A stretch of 64,000 nt of DNA, from assembly GCA_963680875.1 (NCBI GenBank), contig OY804579.1, forward strand, positions 78,295,095 to 78,359,094, given 5' to 3'. The notes under the pieces were generated by a model. The model saw only the letters and a program-made list of their open reading frames with translations, had not been told where the DNA came from and made no database searches. Origin of the DNA: Bathymodiolus brooksi (taxonomy: Eukaryota; Mollusca; Bivalvia; Mytilida; Modiolidae). Made by a program: the position numbers and the translations under genes. This document shows, piece by piece, positions 43,971 through 55,818 of the stretch. Within the stretch, counting starts at the first letter, position 1; each line of letters begins with the position of its first letter.

Positions 43971-44883
43971 TAAAATATTTAAAGTCAGACAATTAGTTCA
44001 GCCATGATAATGTTCTTTAGATTTTGATCAGAATTTCAATTAAATAAAGAGCTACATTTTTACTGAGCATGTGATGACCTTACCTTAGATAAGATGTACA
44101 TTTTGTAAATTTAAAAAAAGAAGAGGGAAAAAAAACCCAAACAGAATAAACAATTTTCCTGATATTAAATTGAAATTATTTGAAAATTCTATTACAATTT
44201 ACTTATAATACAACAAGTATAAATCTAACACCATATAAATTCTACAGATAAATAGGTGCACCAGATAAATATCTTTAATAAAAAGTAAGTTATCGGTTTT
44301 GTAAATTGACCAAAACAGATAAATAAAAAAATGTTCCTGAAATCAAAATAAAACTAAATATTTTATTATAATTTTCTAATAAAATACAACGAGTAATTCT
44401 GCAGATGAATATCTCAAATAAAAATAAGATATACATGATGTAAATTGACCAAAAAAAAAGGATAAATTCAAAATTTTCCCGAAATTAAAATAAATCTTTT
44501 TAAATATTTATTATAATTTTCTAATAAACTACAACAAGTATGATTTTAACACACTTAAATTCTGCAGATGAATATATTTGATATGAACTATTACTTGTTT
44601 ATTACAATTTATTTGCACAGTGAACTTATCAATTTAATAATTGTACCTAATGAAAATTTCCGGTTCGGGAACAACAGAGTTATCTTCCTCTGTATTTCGG
44701 AATAAAAATTAATACACACCCCTTTTCAACAACAAAAAAGGAAAGAAATAATAAACACAGCTTGTCAATTATCATTTTTGAAACTTTTTATCATGCTATC
44801 AATACACAAGATGAATATATTCAACTGTCAAGATTAATTGACCTGTTGACTTGGGCGCCTTCATGTTTCGTATATTCTAAGGC
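43971..44883. repeat. AT-rich region with ~170-bp tandem repeats
   Basis: Three diverged copies (44150, 44330, 44470) of a unit with ATTATAATTTTCTAATAAA, ACAAC(A/G)AGTA and TTCTGCAGATGAATAT. 44650-44720 has ATTTCCGGTTCGGGAACAAC, a further copy of the element's CCGGTTCGGG motif. Confidence 0.5.
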
Positions 44884-46881
44884 TTCTAACTGTCATGATA
44901 AGAAGTAACTGAGGAAGAACTAAGCGAATGCATCTCAACTTTTAAAAATGGAAAAGCACCGGATGAATCCAAAATCACTATCGAACATCTTAAGTATGGA
45001 GGAAATTTAACTATCATCATATTGACAAAATTAGTAAACATAATTTTTCAAAATGCAGAAATTCCAAACACATTGAAAACTGGTATTGGATGTCCGATTT
45101 TTAAAAACGGAGGTAAACCGAAGGAAGATCCAAATTCCTACCGCCGCATTACGGTCACAAGTGCTATTGGAAAGATCTTAGAAAAACTACATTTATCTCG
45201 AAACCAATCCTCTATCCGACGTCAGCAGAGCTACTTACAAAAAGGATTCACGAAGGAGAATCTCCATCTATAGCTGGTCTTGTTTTAACCGAATTAAATA
45301 TCGAGGCAAAAGAGAAACGGAATCCTGTCTATATAGCTCTAACCGATGCTAAAAAAGCATTCGATAAAGTATGGCACGAAGGTCTTTACAGGGAAATGCA
45401 TAAAATGAACATATATGGTGATAATTGGCTTCTGTTTAAGGAATGGTACCAAAATCTCACCACTAAAGTTAAATGGGAAGGGCAGATTTCACGTGGATTT
45501 GAAGAAAAGCAAGGAGTAAGACAGGGAGGTGTATGGTCACCAACAGCATATAAAGTTTTCATAAACTCTCTTCTTAAAATATATGAAGAAAATAAAATTG
45601 GATGTCAAATTGGATCCATTTTTTGTGGAGTACCAACTGTAGCTGATGATGTAATACTAATAGCAAATGACCCACATGACCTTCAAACTATGTTAAACAT
45701 ACAGATGGATCATGCTAACAAACACAGATACATTATTAGTGACCAAAAATCCTGTGTGTTGAAGATCAGGGATAAAACACAATGTACATGGACTGAATGA
45801 CAAAAATCTAAATATGCCAGCAAACGCAACTCACTTGGGAATCAGAAGAGACACCTCCTCAAAATTTGGAGTAAAACTGGTTGTACCAGACAGAATACAA
45901 ACTGCACGCAAAACAGTATACGCACTGATGGGGGCAGGTTTGCATGGGATGAATGGAATAAATCCAATGGTCTCAATACACATGATCAAATGCTTTGTAC
46001 TTCCCAGACTACTGTATGGACTGGATGTGATAAGACTTACTAAAACTGACATTAAAAATCTTTCAACATATTTTGTACAATTACTAAAACAAATTCAACA
46101 TCTTCCTGTCCGTACATCAACAGCAGCAGTACTAATTCTAGCTGGACAAATACCAATAGAAGCTGAACTCCACAAACGAATGCTCTCCTTATTCAGAAAT
46201 ATTGCTGAAAATAAAGGATCTATGGAATATAATATTGCTTTCAGACAACTTGCAATAAAACCTGAGGACTCAAACAGCTGGTTTATACAAATAGTGAAAG
46301 TAACAGAAATGTATAATTTACCGTCACCTAGAGACATCCTCAACCCTGTACCTAATAAGGCAATTAATGAATACTGGAAAGATCAATTAGTGAAAGATGC
46401 TACAACAAAATCTACACTAAAACTGTTCAACTTTGAGGAATTTGAAATAGGTAAAATACATAACATTTGGAAAAGTTGTGGTTCAGATTTATATGCAGTT
46501 AAAAGAGCATGTGTTAAATCTAAAATAGTTTGCGGAACATACACACTTCAAGCTGATCGAGCTAGATTTAATGGACAAAAAACTACCTCCAGGTGCCCTC
46601 TTTGCTTCAAAGAACCTGAAGATACAAAACACTTCTTATTAAAGTGCATCATACTAAATGATACACGATCAAAATTCATCAAGAAACTGAGGGATCTGTT
46701 AGAATTGAAATTATTGAAACCTCTCGTATTTGAACTATTGGAATGTGATGATAATCTTCTGCAGTTAATTGTTGACTGCACTAAGTTCCATTTTCTGAAT
46801 GAATTATATACCGATATTGAAAGATTAACCAGTAGTATGTGCTTTGCACTACACCTGAAAAGGTCAAATTTAATTGGGTAG
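44884..46881 (+). pseudogene. LINE C, 5'-truncated relative of LINE A
   Basis: Starts within the reverse transcriptase (EELSECISTFKNGKAPDESK). Frames: ~44900-45273, then ~45270-45800 (TDAKKAFDKVWHEG motif A; QGVRQGGVWSPTAY motif B; TVADDVIL motif C), then 45814-46881 to the end, with the zinc-type motif CPLCFKEPEDTKHFLLKC. At least two frameshifts (near 45270 and 45800). Clearly the same family as LINE A but well diverged. Confidence 0.82.
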
Positions 46882-46974
46882 ATGTTTAAATGAAGTCATG
46901 ATTTTATGTTAGTTACAGAGGAACATTATTGTGTTGAACATTGGTGATATGAGAGTGATGGAGGTGCATGTATA

Positions 46975-47370
46975 TGTATATAATCCTTACTTATGGATGA
47001 TTTTATATTTTACCACAACTATGGGCATCAATGGATGTATTTTAGATTTTACCACAAAATGTGCACAGATGATATGTCTTTTAGATTTTACCACAATTAT
47101 GCGTCTTAGTTTTTACCACATTTATGAGTATTATATTTTACCACAATTATGTGAATCGATGGATGTGTTTTAGATTTTACCACAATTATGTGCAACGATG
47201 GAGGTATCCTAGATTTTATCACTTTTTTAATTTAGCCGTGAATTTTACCAAATCTATGTGTCTTGATTTTACCACACCTATGTGCCATAGATTTTTACAC
47301 AATTGTGTGCATCAATGGATGTGTCTCAGATTTTACTACTATTATGGGCATCGATGGATGTTTCTTATTC
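46975..47370. repeat. Irregular ~40-bp repeats (TTTACCACAATTATG)
   Basis: About eight uneven copies of TTTTAGATTTTACCACAATT, often followed by ATG...ATCGATGGATG. The short ORFs spanning it are incidental. 47370-47636 holds a two-copy ATAGTGCATTGAATTACAAT repeat and nothing else recognised. Confidence 0.7.
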
Positions 47371-47636
47371 AAAGTGCGTGTGTTATGACATACTCTTTTA
47401 AAAATGTTCCACATCCCGTATAAAGTATATAATATAGTGTGATAAAAATTCATAAGAAATATAAACTACGCTTCAATAATGGATGAAGATCCGTTGAAGA
47501 AGTGGTTCGCCTGACAAAGGCGGCAACATACAGAGAAGGTAACAGATAGTGCATTGAATTACAATATATATGATAGTGCATTGAATTACAATATATATTG
47601 ATTAAATTCCAGTAAGGTAAAACAAATGTATTAATA

Positions 47637-47986
47637 GAAATTATTATGATTTATACGTTTTAAGTGTAAAAATACACGGTTTTCCAATAAAAATCTCGTA
47701 ATAAAAGAAAAGATTACCGGTTCGAGAAGAACAGAGTTATCTACCTTTGTGGTTTGGGTTACACATTTTACCGACCTTGAAATCAGAAAACTGCACCTTT
47801 CAACTTTTTCAATACATTTCGACATCTTATTATAATCTATGTGTTTCAAGTATATAAAAATACACAATAAATGAAAAAGTTTTTGAAAAACATCGTAAAA
47901 TTAAAGAAGATATCAACAATAAAAGATTTCCGGTTCGGGACATTTCCGTCAATTTCCGGTTCGGGTTACACTTTTTACCGACCACC
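47637..47986. repeat. Right inverted repeat of the 12-kb element
   Basis: Reverse complement of 40917-41405 plus the terminal GGTGGTCGGTAAA. Ends in TTTACCGACCACC at 47986. Confidence 0.8.
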
Positions 47987-48717
47987 AACAACCGATGAAA
48001 TCATAGGGTCATATCAGGACAGATTTACAGGTTTAGGAAAATTAAAAGATTTCAAATTAGAGCTTTACGTTGACGAATCCATAAAACCAGTTGCACAAAC
48101 GGCACGCAAAATTCCGTTTAAAATGAAGGAACAATTAGAACATAAATTGAAAGAGTTAGAAGATTCCGATGTAATTGAAAAAGTTCAGGGTCCAACTCCA
48201 TGGGTCTCACCCCTAGTCGTTGTTCCGAAAGCGAATTCAGACATCCGTATGTGTGTCGATATGAGATGCGCTAATAAAGCAGTACAGAGAGAAAGATTCC
48301 CAATGCCTAATATCGAAGACATAATTCAACAAATGAACGGGTCGTCCGTATTTTCGAGACTTGATTTATCTCGGTCGTTTCATCAGATAGAATTAGATGA
48401 ACAATCACGATTTATCACCACATTCGTGTGTCATAAAGGCCTGTATAGGTACAAACGTTTGATGTTCGGTATTAACTCTGCACCCGAAATTCATCAGCGA
48501 ATTATACAACAAATACTTCAGGACATACCCAACTGTAGAAACAATGCTGACGATATTATCATATTCGCGAAAAACCAAGAGGAACACGATAAAACGCTAC
48601 GATTGGTATTGCAAAGGTTACTCGAGAAAAACCATACCCTCAACAAAGCAAAATGTGAATTTAACAAGTCACAACTAAAATTCTTAGGACATACATTGTC
48701 GAAAGAGGGCGTGAAAC
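47987..48717 (+). pseudogene. pol: Element 1 reverse transcriptase (N-terminal two thirds)
   Basis: The open frame runs from inside the TIR element through GKLKDFKLELYVDES to GHTLSKEGVK. Ty3/gypsy RT motifs: PWVSPLVVVPK, RMCVDMR, SRLDLSRSFHQIEL (motif A), YKRLMFGINSAP (motif B), and NADDIIIF (motif C). The residue before ADD is Asn instead of the usual Tyr/Leu-type residue. It is cut at 48717 by the next insertion and resumes at 56291. Confidence 0.88.
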
Positions 48718-49205
48718 AGGGTACTACTAAACAGAGTCCGGAGAAGTCCGGTAGAGTCCGGAGGCTTAATATTAGTTTATATGTATATTAAATGATGTAT
48801 TCCTGTGGTATTGGTTGTTTTTTATATATTTCTTATAATTTCCAACAAAATAAATACTAAATAATAGGTTTTTATTGAAATATACAAGGTGATCAGCAAT
48901 CGTTCATAGATTCAAAATGGCGGATATAAGAGTCCGGTAGCAATATCGTCGATTTACAGCATGTATTCTGTACATTTAATGATTGATTATTATTGTATAT
49001 GTGTTTATCTATAGGCATTTTATCAAAGATTGAATAAAATAGCAAGTAACGTGGAAATATTCATATATACAAGATGATATGTAAATAGAGTCCGGTATTC
49101 AAAATGGCGGACAACAGAGTCCGGTACGATTTATGTTGATTTAATATGTGTATACTGTATATAAATCAATGGTTATAGTTATTCTGTTGGTGTACATTAG
49201 AAAAA

Positions 49206-49640
49206 ACATATATGTAATAAAATTGTGTCAGATGAAAATGATGTAAAATGTAAATTGTTCAGTAGTTGGTGGGATTAAGGAATGACAACAATGTCTACAC
49301 TAATTTTGGAACAAATCCGGAATAAATATTCTGCACTGTCAGAAATAAGAATATTTCTAAATAGAATGACGATAAAAACTATTTTAAATATTCGGCTTCG
49401 GCATTAAGAAATAAGAATATTTCTAAATAGATCGACGATAAAAACTATTTTAAATAGTCTGCACTATAAGAAATAAGAATATTTCTAAATAGAACGACGA
49501 TAAAAACGATTTTAAATATTCTGCACTTTAAGAAATAAGAATATTTCTAAATAGAACGATGATAAAACGCTATTATATAAAATCAGTACTATTTGATTAA
49601 TTATAATTACGATGTGCACTGATCAAAGATCAAATGAGAA
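49206..49640. repeat. ~61-bp tandem repeats next to the left TIR
   Basis: Four copies (49343-49570) of AGAAATAAGAATATTTCTAA followed by ATAG and CGACGATAAAAAC. The unit holds the palindrome AGAATATTTCT. 49206-49342 holds nothing recognised. Confidence 0.75.
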
Positions 49641-49761
49641 GTGATTGCTAAATAACTACCAATGATGACACTGTTTTGACACAACACAACACATACATGA
49701 CAAATAAATAACAGATATACAAATACATATACATACAATATTTACATTACAACAGTAGGAG

Positions 49762-50604
49762 TTAAGTATTAGCCAAGAGAATATCTGATCTGTTGATTTT
49801 TCTTATTAATCTACATAACTTTTCTAGTTTTATTTTTTCAGAAGTACACATTATTTGTTTAAATTTTAATATATTTGGCCTTTGAGTAAGATATCTACTT
49901 ATTAGTTGGGTTCGATTTTCAGTAAAAAAATGACATTCCATAATATAGTGGAATTCGTCACCAATAGATCTGCTATTACATTTTAAACACTGTCTATTTT
50001 CTCTGTCGATACCATTCCACCGTCCAGTTTCTATCGGTAATTTGTGGTTTGTGGTTCGAAATTTACATAGTGTATATATATCTTTGTCTTCCAAAATATT
50101 GAAATAATTTTCGAATTCAAAGTTGTCTTTAAATAATCTATAATTGATAGCTTTTGGTGAGTTTTGTATCAGAGAATGCCACTCCTGTGTAAACTGCTCA
50201 TGGAGACGGTTCCTAATTAAAGCTAAAAGCAGGTCGGAATTTTGAAAGAATTGTTGAAACCAAATGTAGGAATAGCCTGTATCATCAAAAATGTGTTTAA
50301 CATGTTTAATCCACGAAAAATCCAGATTTTCATCAATAAAAAGGTTATACAAAATTTTATAAGATAAATATGAGAGTTTTGTTTCTTTACCGGTTAACAG
50401 TCTTGCCCAATATGATATCATTCTTAATTTTACATCAATTTCAATAGGAAACAATCCAAGTTCACCATATATCATATAACTAGGTGTCGATGTTTTTAAT
50501 TTCAATAACAGCTTGCAAAATCTAAGTTGTACTTTTTCAAGACATTGAATATTTTTACTAAAACCCCATATTTCTGAACCATATAGTAATATTGGTTTTA
50601 CCAT
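49762..50604 (-). CDS. LINE B ORF2 C-terminal part
   Basis: Same frame as the preceding segment, separated only by an in-frame TGA (~50624). MVKPILLYGSEIWGF thumb region, then a zinc-type motif CLKCNSRSIGDEFHYIMEC (C-x2-C...H-x4-C). The stop at 49762 is the natural end. Confidence 0.85.
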   Translation of the reverse strand: MVKPILLYGSEIWGFSKNIQCLEKVQLRFCKLLLKLKTSTPSYMIYGELGLFPIEIDVKLRMISYWARLLTGKETKLSYLSYKILYNLFIDENLDFSWIKHVKHIFDDTGYSYIWFQQFFQNSDLLLALIRNRLHEQFTQEWHSLIQNSPKAINYRLFKDNFEFENYFNILEDKDIYTLCKFRTTNHKLPIETGRWNGIDRENRQCLKCNSRSIGDEFHYIMECHFFTENRTQLISRYLTQRPNILKFKQIMCTSEKIKLEKLCRLIRKINRSDILLANT

Positions 50605-50625
50605 TTTGTTAAAAAGTTCAAGCTG

Positions 50626-51303
50626 TCATTCAATTGATAAGTTATGTGTTCTACCTCTTTTCAAAACTTCAAACATTGCTTTTGTAGCTTTTTCAGCTTG
50701 CTTTTTAATAGCTTTGTTAAAGTTTCCTGTCCTGTTAAACAATATTCCAAGATAATTAAATTCATTAACAATTTCTAATTCAGACCCGTTCAATGTAAAT
50801 TTTAAATTGGTTGATTGTCTCCCCCTGGAAAAAACTATAACTTTAGTTTTATCAGTGTTTGCTTTTAATCTCCAAGTATTGCAATTTTCACCGAATTTAT
50901 TCAAAATATTTTGTAAATCATCGTGGGTTTCAGCCAGTAGGACAGTATCGTCAGCATATAAAAGTGCAAAAAGCTTTAAATAAATATTCAACTTATCTTC
51001 TATGCAGTTTGAAACTGTTTCTAAACCATTAAGACTTGCATTTTCAAAAAACATTTGTAGATCGTTTAGGAACATGGCAAATAGAAAAGGTAATAAATTT
51101 TCCCCTTGCCTCACTCCCATATCACAGTTAAAATAATCAGATTTACAATAATTATAGGTTATACATGATTTAACATCTGTGTACATATTTAGAATAATAG
51201 TATACATTTTGCCATTTATGTGATTCAATAGTAATTTGTACCATAATGCATCTCTCCATACCGTGTCAAAAGCCTTTTCGAAGTCGACAAAGGCACAAAA
51301 CAC
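50626..51303 (-). CDS. LINE B reverse transcriptase core
   Basis: Motif A FVDFEKAFDTVW, motif B MGVRQGENLLPFLFAMFLND, motif C LLYADDTVLLAE: a complete catalytic triad. Enters by frameshift near 51300 and ends at TGA (~50624), after which the same frame continues. Confidence 0.9.
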   Translation of the reverse strand: MFCAFVDFEKAFDTVWRDALWYKLLLNHINGKMYTIILNMYTDVKSCITYNYCKSDYFNCDMGVRQGENLLPFLFAMFLNDLQMFFENASLNGLETVSNCIEDKLNIYLKLFALLYADDTVLLAETHDDLQNILNKFGENCNTWRLKANTDKTKVIVFSRGRQSTNLKFTLNGSELEIVNEFNYLGILFNRTGNFNKAIKKQAEKATKAMFEVLKRGRTHNLSIE

Positions 51304-51566
51304 TTTTTTCTTTTTAAGATCTCAAAAAACGAAAATAATGTGAAAAAACTGTCCGTCGTCGAGTAAGATTTTCGGAAGCCAAATTGGTTTTCGTTCATCA
51401 AGAGAGCTTCTTCCGAGAAACGACATAGTCTTTCATTTAATATAGCTGTGAATAATTTACCAAGGCAGCTAAGGATAGTAATCGGGCGGAAGTTTTTTGG
51501 ATCAAGTAGATTGCCTTTATTTTTGTATATTGGTTTTATATTACCTACAAGCCAAATGTCAGGCAT
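51225..51566 (-). CDS. LINE B reverse transcriptase, N-terminal part
   Basis: NIKPIYKNKGNLLDPKNFRP then ITILSCLGKLFTAILNERL (fingers motifs) and NQFGFRKSYSTTD. The frame is good to about 51310; its last ~25 codons are out of frame relative to the downstream core. Confidence 0.85.
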   Translation of the reverse strand: MPDIWLVGNIKPIYKNKGNLLDPKNFRPITILSCLGKLFTAILNERLCRFSEEALLMNENQFGFRKSYSTTDSFFTLFSFFEILKRKKCFVPLSTSKRLLTRYGEMHYGTNYY

Positions 51567-51682
51567 TACACCGGAGTTAAAAATTGCATTAAATATCTTC
51601 TCATAAGTAGGGAGAAACAGTTCTGATGTAGATTTTATATATTCGTTTACAACATAATCTTCTCCACAAGCTTTATTATTTT

Positions 51683-53380
51683 TTAACTTCTGAAATTAAT
51701 TTCTTCATTTAGGGGACCAATATTAACATTATCAAGGAGATCTGTATCAAAATTCTCTTGTTGTACAAGAAGTTCATCGGGAGCTTTATTCAGGTTTTTG
51801 AAAAACTTGAATAAGTCTCCCAAAGGGATGTTGGGTTGTTTTCTATCCCTATACTTATTCAACAGTTTCCAGTATTCTTTTGGGTCTGATGTTTTTAATT
51901 TTTTTATCTTCTTACGCATATCTGTACGATAAATTTTACTATGTTTGTCAAGCGTCTTTTTGTATCGTTTCTCGGCTTCAGCGACATCTTGTTTCAACGC
52001 TTCTGTTCGTTTTATTTTTAATTTCCGTTTTAGTTTACGATAATTTTGTCGAGCAACTTTACACTCATAATTAAACCAGGGTTTATCTCCCTTAGGTTTT
52101 TTATTACATGTATCAGGTCTGGTTTTATATTTGTGAGTTCCAAAGGTTGTTTTCGCACTGTCAATTAAAAGATTACAAAGTTCACTGACAAACGAATTGA
52201 CTTTATCTTTATCTATATCATCGATTAATGTGTTCACAATTTCATTATATAATCCATTTAACTTTTCTTTATCTATATTATTATTGAAAGCCGTATGTTT
52301 CGACGCGTCCCATTTCTTAGCTCTATTATCGGCGAGAATATCATTACTATTATTACTAGTCGATTGATCATTCCCCGCGGCAAGTTTAAATTTGAGATTT
52401 GTAATAGTTGGAGAGTGAACATCAGAATACAAACGACAAAAATCTAGTACTTTAAAATTGTAAACAAATTGTAAAAAACTACATGTACAAATACAATAAT
52501 CAACAACACTTGAGTTTTTACATGTTATTTTTCCTGATTCGGTTTTATCATCACCAATACGGCCATTTACAATAAATAAATTGTTTGCTTTACAAATGTC
52601 TAACAAATTGTTACCAGATCTGCTTTTAATTTTGTCCACATTTTTTCTATTTTTATCTATATTTAATTCATTAAGAGTAGCCAAATCATTTTGTAAAAAT
52701 TCAGTAAAGTCTTCTTCGTGTTCATTTATCTCAAAATCAATAAAGTCTGGTTCTTCTGCAGTTCTACTGTTAAAATCACCAAATAAAGAGATGTATTTAT
52801 AATTTTGTGAAAATGTTCGAATTTCATTTTCTATTTGATCAAAAGTATCTGGTTGAAAATAAAGTGAACCTTCTGGGGGAATATACACATTACCAAAAAT
52901 GACGTCTTCGTTAAGGTTTACTAATTTTGATGAAACTTTGAACCATAAAACATACTTTGATTCTATATCTAACAATTCAATATAATTTTCTAACGATTCT
53001 TTATATGCTAATATCATTCCACCAGATTTTCTGCCAATTTTTTTTCTATTTTTCATTTTAAATATGTAACCTGGTAGTTCAATTGTATCCAAATCATCAG
53101 TTTTTGTTTCTTGTAAACATATAATATCCTGATTACATACAAGTTGACAAAATTCAGGATATTGCAGACGTAATTTAACACCACAACAGTTAAGACTTAA
53201 AATATTGAGATTACATGTATTTTCATAATGACAATTCCTACTAACATTACCTATATCTGTTACATCAGTATCTACAAGTAATGAAGAGTCATTGTTAACA
53301 TTAGTGTCACTAATCTGATTAGTACTACTAGTATTTAATACATTAAACGATTTATTTACAACACAATCATTTTCAGACAA
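51683..53380 (-). CDS. LINE B endonuclease and linker
   Basis: 565 codons. AP-like endonuclease ~50-330: LNILSLNCCGVK, ICLQETK, GNVYIPPEG, SLFGDFNSR and VVDYCICTC in order. The final motif reads SDVHSP, with V inserted or substituted where SDHxP is usual, so His spacing is shifted. A basic linker follows. Terminates at 51683 by frameshift. Coding probably starts upstream of this Met. Confidence 0.87.
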   Translation of the reverse strand: MSENDCVVNKSFNVLNTSSTNQISDTNVNNDSSLLVDTDVTDIGNVSRNCHYENTCNLNILSLNCCGVKLRLQYPEFCQLVCNQDIICLQETKTDDLDTIELPGYIFKMKNRKKIGRKSGGMILAYKESLENYIELLDIESKYVLWFKVSSKLVNLNEDVIFGNVYIPPEGSLYFQPDTFDQIENEIRTFSQNYKYISLFGDFNSRTAEEPDFIDFEINEHEEDFTEFLQNDLATLNELNIDKNRKNVDKIKSRSGNNLLDICKANNLFIVNGRIGDDKTESGKITCKNSSVVDYCICTCSFLQFVYNFKVLDFCRLYSDVHSPTITNLKFKLAAGNDQSTSNNSNDILADNRAKKWDASKHTAFNNNIDKEKLNGLYNEIVNTLIDDIDKDKVNSFVSELCNLLIDSAKTTFGTHKYKTRPDTCNKKPKGDKPWFNYECKVARQNYRKLKRKLKIKRTEALKQDVAEAEKRYKKTLDKHSKIYRTDMRKKIKKLKTSDPKEYWKLLNKYRDRKQPNIPLGDLFKFFKNLNKAPDELLVQQENFDTDLLDNVNIGPLNEEINFRS

Positions 53381-53479
53381 TTCAAGGTCATCAATTTCAA
53401 TATTATTAGGTATTTTATTAATGTCAAAATAACTAGCATCACTATCATCAGTCCCAAAACAGTTTTCTCTTTGGCGTCC

Positions 53480-54511
53480 CTAATCCCGGTTTGGTGTTGA
53501 TGAGCTAACACGTTGGCGCTTAGGTGGTCGTCGGCCTCCTGTGGTAGCTGGGGTCGCTAATACGTTTTCCGCGGGACGTGTCGGCTCAATGTCGTCCATT
53601 TGATCGTATTCATGCGGAGCAACATAAAGTTCGTTGTCAATGTAGAGACGGTCCCGGACAAGTACAACATGTTTTCCCTGCCTTTTCGCTTCTTTCTGAA
53701 TAGGATATAATTTCCTTCTGCTGTCTTCAATTTCTTTCGGAAATTGTTGTCTTATTCCATAAGGGGTGTTACGCAGTTGATACGCACTGTTCAATACATA
53801 TTGCAAGTCACTGTGGTATAAAAACCGTGCTACTATAGGTCGCTTTCCCCTTGGTTTGTTGCTGAATCTGTGCACCTTCCCAAATTCGATACGATAATCG
53901 ACTCCTATTTCTTTGTACAAAAAAGTTCTCAATAGTTCTTCTGTATTCCTGTCACGAACCTCATGTAAGCCAGTAAAGATGAGGTTGTTCTTCATCGATC
54001 TACACTGTAAGTCGAGTATCGAACTTCTCAGATGATGAATGTTCTCCTGGCAGTCACATTGTGACCCTAAGCCATTATTACTATTATTTACGATATCAAC
54101 TTTCTCAGAGAGCTTTTTAATGTCTGACTTATTCTTATTGCATTTTACGCTTAGTACTTCGTACTGGTCCTCAGTCTTTGCAACTGCGTTTTTGTTTTTC
54201 TCACAAACGATTTTTAAATTATCAAACAAGTTTCCTACGCCCTGGATACCGCTTTCAACTTCCATGATTTTACGTTGACTTTCCTTGATATCTTTCTCGG
54301 TCGACACTACCCGGCTAGTAAGTGAGGTTATAATATTTTTTATTTCGTCAAATTTTCCAACACATTTTTCAACACTTTGTAGTCTTTTGTCTATGCTAGA
54401 AACAAGATGTAATATCATGTTAAGAATAGAGGTTACGCTTGTATTTTCATCTGCTTCTTCAACAACTTTTCTACTTTGTTGTAGTAGCTTGCGGGTTTCA
54501 CTGAGCGACAT
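53480..54511 (-). CDS. LINE B ORF1 protein
   Basis: 343 codons, intact. Coiled coil ~25-150 (heptads, KRLQSVEKCVGKFDEIKN), then an RRM-like segment starting MKNNLIFTGLHEV near 178 with FGKVHRF and PIVARF, and a C-terminal domain (QFPKEIEDSRRKLYPIQKEA) with a basic Pro/Arg tail. This is the L1-ORF1p-like arrangement found in several invertebrate LINEs; expected to bind the element's RNA as an oligomer. Confidence 0.82.
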   Translation of the reverse strand: MSLSETRKLLQQSRKVVEEADENTSVTSILNMILHLVSSIDKRLQSVEKCVGKFDEIKNIITSLTSRVVSTEKDIKESQRKIMEVESGIQGVGNLFDNLKIVCEKNKNAVAKTEDQYEVLSVKCNKNKSDIKKLSEKVDIVNNSNNGLGSQCDCQENIHHLRSSILDLQCRSMKNNLIFTGLHEVRDRNTEELLRTFLYKEIGVDYRIEFGKVHRFSNKPRGKRPIVARFLYHSDLQYVLNSAYQLRNTPYGIRQQFPKEIEDSRRKLYPIQKEAKRQGKHVVLVRDRLYIDNELYVAPHEYDQMDDIEPTRPAENVLATPATTGGRRPPKRQRVSSSTPNRD

Positions 54512-54600
54512 AACTATAACGGTACAACAATAGAGTAATGATGAATGATAATTGAATAAATCGAGTTCGAAGTTTAAAGTTCAAAGGTCAACTTCGCCAA

Positions 54601-55818
54601 CGGCGTCAAGGATTCACTAAGTAATGGACATTTTCGGACTTAGTGAGTTGTAATCATAGGTGTTTGTGTATGTGTATATTTAGGTGCTGGTATAAAAATA
54701 TACTACAAAGTGCATATAATATAACATGTCTAAAACGACGAACCTATTACGTTTCCTTGCGAAATACGGTACACAGTAATTTGTGATCTTGAACTTTATC
54801 ATTTACAGGAGGATGGCTTTTCATTCAAATTAGAATCCCAAACTGTATATATTGTCTAGACTAATTAGGAAATTGTATATAGCAAAAGTTGGATGGCTTC
54901 GTTGACATCTGTCACCTTACAGCTAATAAAAAGAATCCCAGTAGACATTTAGACAGTTTATTTTATGTTGCAAATTGGAAATTCAGTTTAAAATTGCATA
55001 ATGTGAATGAATTGTAAATATATTTATTTAATTTTTTTTAATAAAGTACCCAAAATTTTTATTAAATCCATAATTTCATTAAAAAAAAGTCTTAAAAGTT
55101 TGGAAATTGTAAGTTATAACATCTGTTCTTCGTAGGAACTTACAAACCTCCACGATCGGAAAAAGAAAAAATGAGATAATATTTTCTTTATATATTTTTA
55201 TTTGAAAATTTTTAATTAGAGTAAAAATCCAACTTTATTGCCACATTATTTAAGTACTGAAAATTATGATTAAATCCAGATTTTCATGCAAGTAACACTT
55301 ATAACTATGTAATTAGTAGATTATGGCTTCTTTTCTTCATGTCCGCCGGCAAATAGCCGCGATTGAGAAAAGAAGAACAGTGATAATATTAGCTAAACTA
55401 TATCGTTTTTATTATTATTTTTTTTATTTCTCTATAGGTAGCATTTAAAACGCCACAATAGATAACCCCGGATAATATTCATACGTTTACCGATTTCACT
55501 TCGTTACTTATACACCCGAAAAAAATATATCAGAAAAGTCGAAAAGAAGAACAATGATAATATTTGCCAAAATATATCGTTTTAAATAAAAAAAAATTGT
55601 AATAAAGTAAAGAAAATGATGATTAAATCTAGATTTTCATGTAAATCACTCTCAAAACTAAGTAAAACGTAGATTATGACTTCTTTTCTTCATGTCGATC
55701 TGCAAATCGCCGCGATTGGGAAAAGAAGAACAATGATCATATTTGCTGAAATATATCGTTTTAAATATTTGTTTTTGTAATAAAGTAACGAAATCTAGAT
55801 TTTCATATATCTGTTTTC
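54601..55818. repeat. Right interior of the 7.6-kb element: AT-rich ~170-bp repeats
   Basis: From 55130 to 55810, four diverged copies contain AAGAAGAACA(A/G)TGAT(A/C)ATAT, ATATATCGTTTTAA and AAATC(C/T)AGATTTTCAT. 54601-55130 shows nothing recognised. Confidence 0.5.

Larger units (their letters stand above)
36017..47986. mobile_element. ~12-kb TIR element (9-bp target duplication) loaded with LINEs
   Basis: Inverted ends GGTGGTCGGTAAA / TTTACCGACCACC and direct flanks AACAACCGA (36008-36016 and 47987-47995). The right inverted repeat (about 47637-47986) matches 40917-41405 in reverse. The left arm is therefore split: its tip lies at 36017-36029 and the rest at 40917 onward, with LINE A between. 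The arm carries repeated CCGAACCGGAAATC and GGTCGGTAAAATGTGTAACC motifs. No transposase is recognised; probably non-autonomous. Confidence 0.75.
49640..54600 (-). mobile_element. LINE B (non-LTR retrotransposon), nearly full length
   Basis: Minus strand: ORF1 54511-53480, ORF2 from ~53455 to 49762 with endonuclease and reverse transcriptase, then a short 3' UTR. Breaks in ORF2: frameshifts near 51680 and 51300 and a TGA near 50624. Boundaries are approximate; no target duplication was resolved. Family differs from LINE A. Confidence 0.85.

Noticed and set aside
46931..47423. Two ORFs of 80 and 99 codons
   Set aside because: They read through the TTTACCACAATTATG repeats; the repeated peptide is a consequence of the DNA repeat.
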